Shown: in pieces, positions 6,159 through 7,074 of the stretch | Layout: each line of letters starts with the position of its first letter | How positions within the stretch are numbered: the stretch's first letter is position 1 | Assembly (NCBI GenBank): GCA_041670885.1 | Contig: JBAXYJ010000149.1 | Location: forward strand, 1 to 7,074 | Length of the DNA stretch: 7,074 nt | Reading direction: 5' to 3' | Source of the DNA: JAJBWD01 sp041670885 | GTDB taxonomy: Bacteria > Bacillota > Clostridia > Clostridiales > Clostridiaceae | Notes under the pieces: model-generated | What the model was told of the DNA's origin: nothing | Database searches by the model: none | The model's input: the letters and a program-made list of their open reading frames with translations, nothing else | Translations under genes and position numbers: made by a program

Positions 6159-6584
6159 TTGGAATTAATATATAATAAGTATAGTAAGGAACAGGCAAAA
6201 TCTTTAAATTCTCTTGTTTTAGCATATATGGGAGACTCAGTATATGAGTCTTACATCAGGCTGTATCTTATAAAAAAACATGAAGGATACAGCGCTCACA
6301 AGCTTCATATAAAAGCTGTTAATTATGTTAAAGCTAAAGGACAAAGTCAGTTTATTTTATATTTTATGGACAAATTAGATGAGGAAGAGACAGATATATT
6401 TAAAAGGGGAAGAAATACAAAAACTAATACATCTCCTAAAAACGGTAGCATTATCGACTATAGAAATGCCACCGGGTTTGAATCTCTTATAGGATACCTA
6501 TACCTTATCGGAAATGAAGAAAGAATTAAGTCCATAATTAAAAGCTTGGTTGAATTTTACCATATGGATGAAGAAAATGGTTAA
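6159..6584 (+). CDS. mrnC: Ribonuclease Mini-III (23S rRNA maturation)
   Basis: Mini-III is a small RNase III-family enzyme that trims the double-stranded ends of precursor 23S rRNA in Firmicutes; it has the catalytic fold but no double-stranded RNA binding domain. The 141-residue length is typical. The first catalytic segment LAYMGDSVYESYIR carries D26, and the second, NATGFESLIGYLYL, carries E108; both are intact. KRGRNTKTNTSPKN (83-96) is the basic region also typical of the family. The start is a TTG, supported by AAGGAGA; the next in-frame ATG is codon 24 and would remove the first catalytic segment. It follows cysS, as in Bacillus subtilis, where it is succeeded by rlmB. Here it has its own promoter, and its last codons overlap an ATG in another frame at 6577. 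Confidence 0.95.
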   Translation: MELIYNKYSKEQAKSLNSLVLAYMGDSVYESYIRLYLIKKHEGYSAHKLHIKAVNYVKAKGQSQFILYFMDKLDEEETDIFKRGRNTKTNTSPKNGSIIDYRNATGFESLIGYLYLIGNEERIKSIIKSLVEFYHMDEENG

Positions 6585-6703
6585 AGTTAATCTTTTCAAT
6601 TGTACTGGAATGTAGTATTGAAGAGCTACTGGTTGAAGCAATGGCGAGTACATTAAAAGAAAAAAATAAATTAAAAGATATTTGGTACAAAAAATTATTG
6701 TGA
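6577..6703 (+). pseudogene. Possible gene remnant between mrnC and thyA (ThyX-like start)
   Basis: ATG 6577 overlaps the mrnC stop and opens a 12-residue frame, MVKVNLFNCTGM, ended by TAG at 6613-6615. The first residues resemble the MKVKLL-type beginning of the flavin-dependent thymidylate synthase ThyX, which I recall as the next gene in many clostridia. In the +1 frame, an open stretch from 6572 to TGA 6701-6703 reads SIEELLVEAMASTLKEKN and then KLKDIWYKKLL, which I cannot assign. ATG 6641 within it would give 20 residues but has no clear ribosome binding site. The similarity is too short to prove; the stretch could also be ordinary spacer. Confidence 0.25.
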
Positions 6704-6708
6704 GTAAG

Positions 6709-6716
6709 AAAGGAAG
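6709..6716 (+). promoter_or_regulatory. Ribosome binding site deciding the TTG start of thyA
   Basis: AAAGGAAG lies 7 nt before TTG 6724. The first in-frame ATG (6754) would remove ten residues (from MSKADNIF) that look like normal family sequence, so TTG is favoured. Confidence 0.7.
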
Positions 6717-6723
6717 TTTCACT

Positions 6724-7074
6724 TTGAGTAAAGCAGATAATATTTTTATTGAGATGTGCAAAGATATACTTGTAAATGGAATTTCTTCCGAAGGAGAAGT
6801 TGTAAGAGCTAAGTGGGATGATGGTGCTCCAGCTCATACAATTAAGAAATTTTGTGTAGTTAACCGATATGATCTTTCAGAGGAGTTCCCAATACTTACA
6901 TTAAGACCTACAAATTTAAAAGCTGCAATTGATGAAGTGCTTTGGATATGGCAAAAAAAATCTAATAATGTTAATGACCTTAATAGCCATATTTGGGATA
7001 GTTGGGCAAACGAAGATGGTTCTATAGGAAAAGCATATGGGTATCAATTAGGTATTAAACATAAATACAAAGAA
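6724..7074 (+). CDS. thyA: Thymidylate synthase ThyA, 5' part (3' end outside window)
   Basis: ThyA makes dTMP from dUMP using methylene-tetrahydrofolate as methyl donor and reductant, in the cytoplasm. The frame from TTG 6724 is open to the last base, giving 117 residues. MSKADNIFIEMCKDIL is followed by GEVVRAKWDDGAPAHT (the dUMP phosphate-binding arginine loop region), and then by FPILTLRPTNLKAAIDEVLWIWQKKSNNVNDLNSHIWDSWA and GSIGKAYGYQLG, which are strongly characteristic of ThyA. Because the catalytic cysteine region lies beyond the window, completeness cannot be judged. No promoter is obvious between mrnC and thyA, so they are probably co-transcribed. It is unrelated in fold to ThyX. Confidence 0.95.
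   Translation, partial: MSKADNIFIEMCKDILVNGISSEGEVVRAKWDDGAPAHTIKKFCVVNRYDLSEEFPILTLRPTNLKAAIDEVLWIWQKKSNNVNDLNSHIWDSWANEDGSIGKAYGYQLGIKHKYKE

Noticed and set aside
6585..6723. Separate promoter for thyA
   Set aside because: I found no pair of hexamers with acceptable spacing in this interval, so co-transcription with mrnC is the simpler reading.

Overview
This window reads as chromosomal DNA of a low-GC Firmicute, most likely a Clostridium or close relative. The basis is strongly A/T-biased third codon positions, near-perfect AGGAGG ribosome binding sites, consensus sigma-A promoters in the gaps, a T-box leader, and clostridial-type housekeeping proteins. I see no CRISPR array, phage module, insertion sequence, rRNA or tRNA. 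It is a core-genome segment with some unusual regulatory DNA rather than a clear novel defence or mobile system.

Layout. Positions 1-846 hold the 3' part of radA (recombination branch migration), closed by a bidirectional terminator that also serves a convergent small cysteine-rich gene (877-1269, minus strand). That gene and yacL (1452-2549, a membrane PIN-TRAM protein) diverge from about 180 bp that holds two good promoters and, between them, a perfect 10-bp inverted repeat around five G's. Positions 2562-2906 are the leader of the proS-cysS operon. It contains a consensus promoter, a complete T-box riboswitch with a proline specifier, its terminator, and then an unexplained segment of about 94 nt bounded by 13-bp inverted arms and carrying a possible second promoter. 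proS (2907-4625) and cysS (4628-6025) are tightly coupled and end in a terminator that overlaps the cysS stop codon. A new extended -10 promoter then drives mrnC (Mini-III RNase, TTG start), followed by thyA (TTG start), which runs off the right edge.

How the parts relate. proS and cysS supply charged tRNA-Pro and tRNA-Cys. The only leader visible senses tRNA-Pro, so cysteinyl-tRNA synthetase appears to be slaved to proline charging. mrnC matures 23S rRNA and sits next to cysS as in Bacillus subtilis. thyA occupies the place where, from memory, many clostridia carry the unrelated thymidylate synthase thyX. A short ThyX-like start overlapping the mrnC stop suggests, weakly, that thyX was replaced. 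disA, which often follows radA, and ispD/ispF, often near yacL, are not present here.
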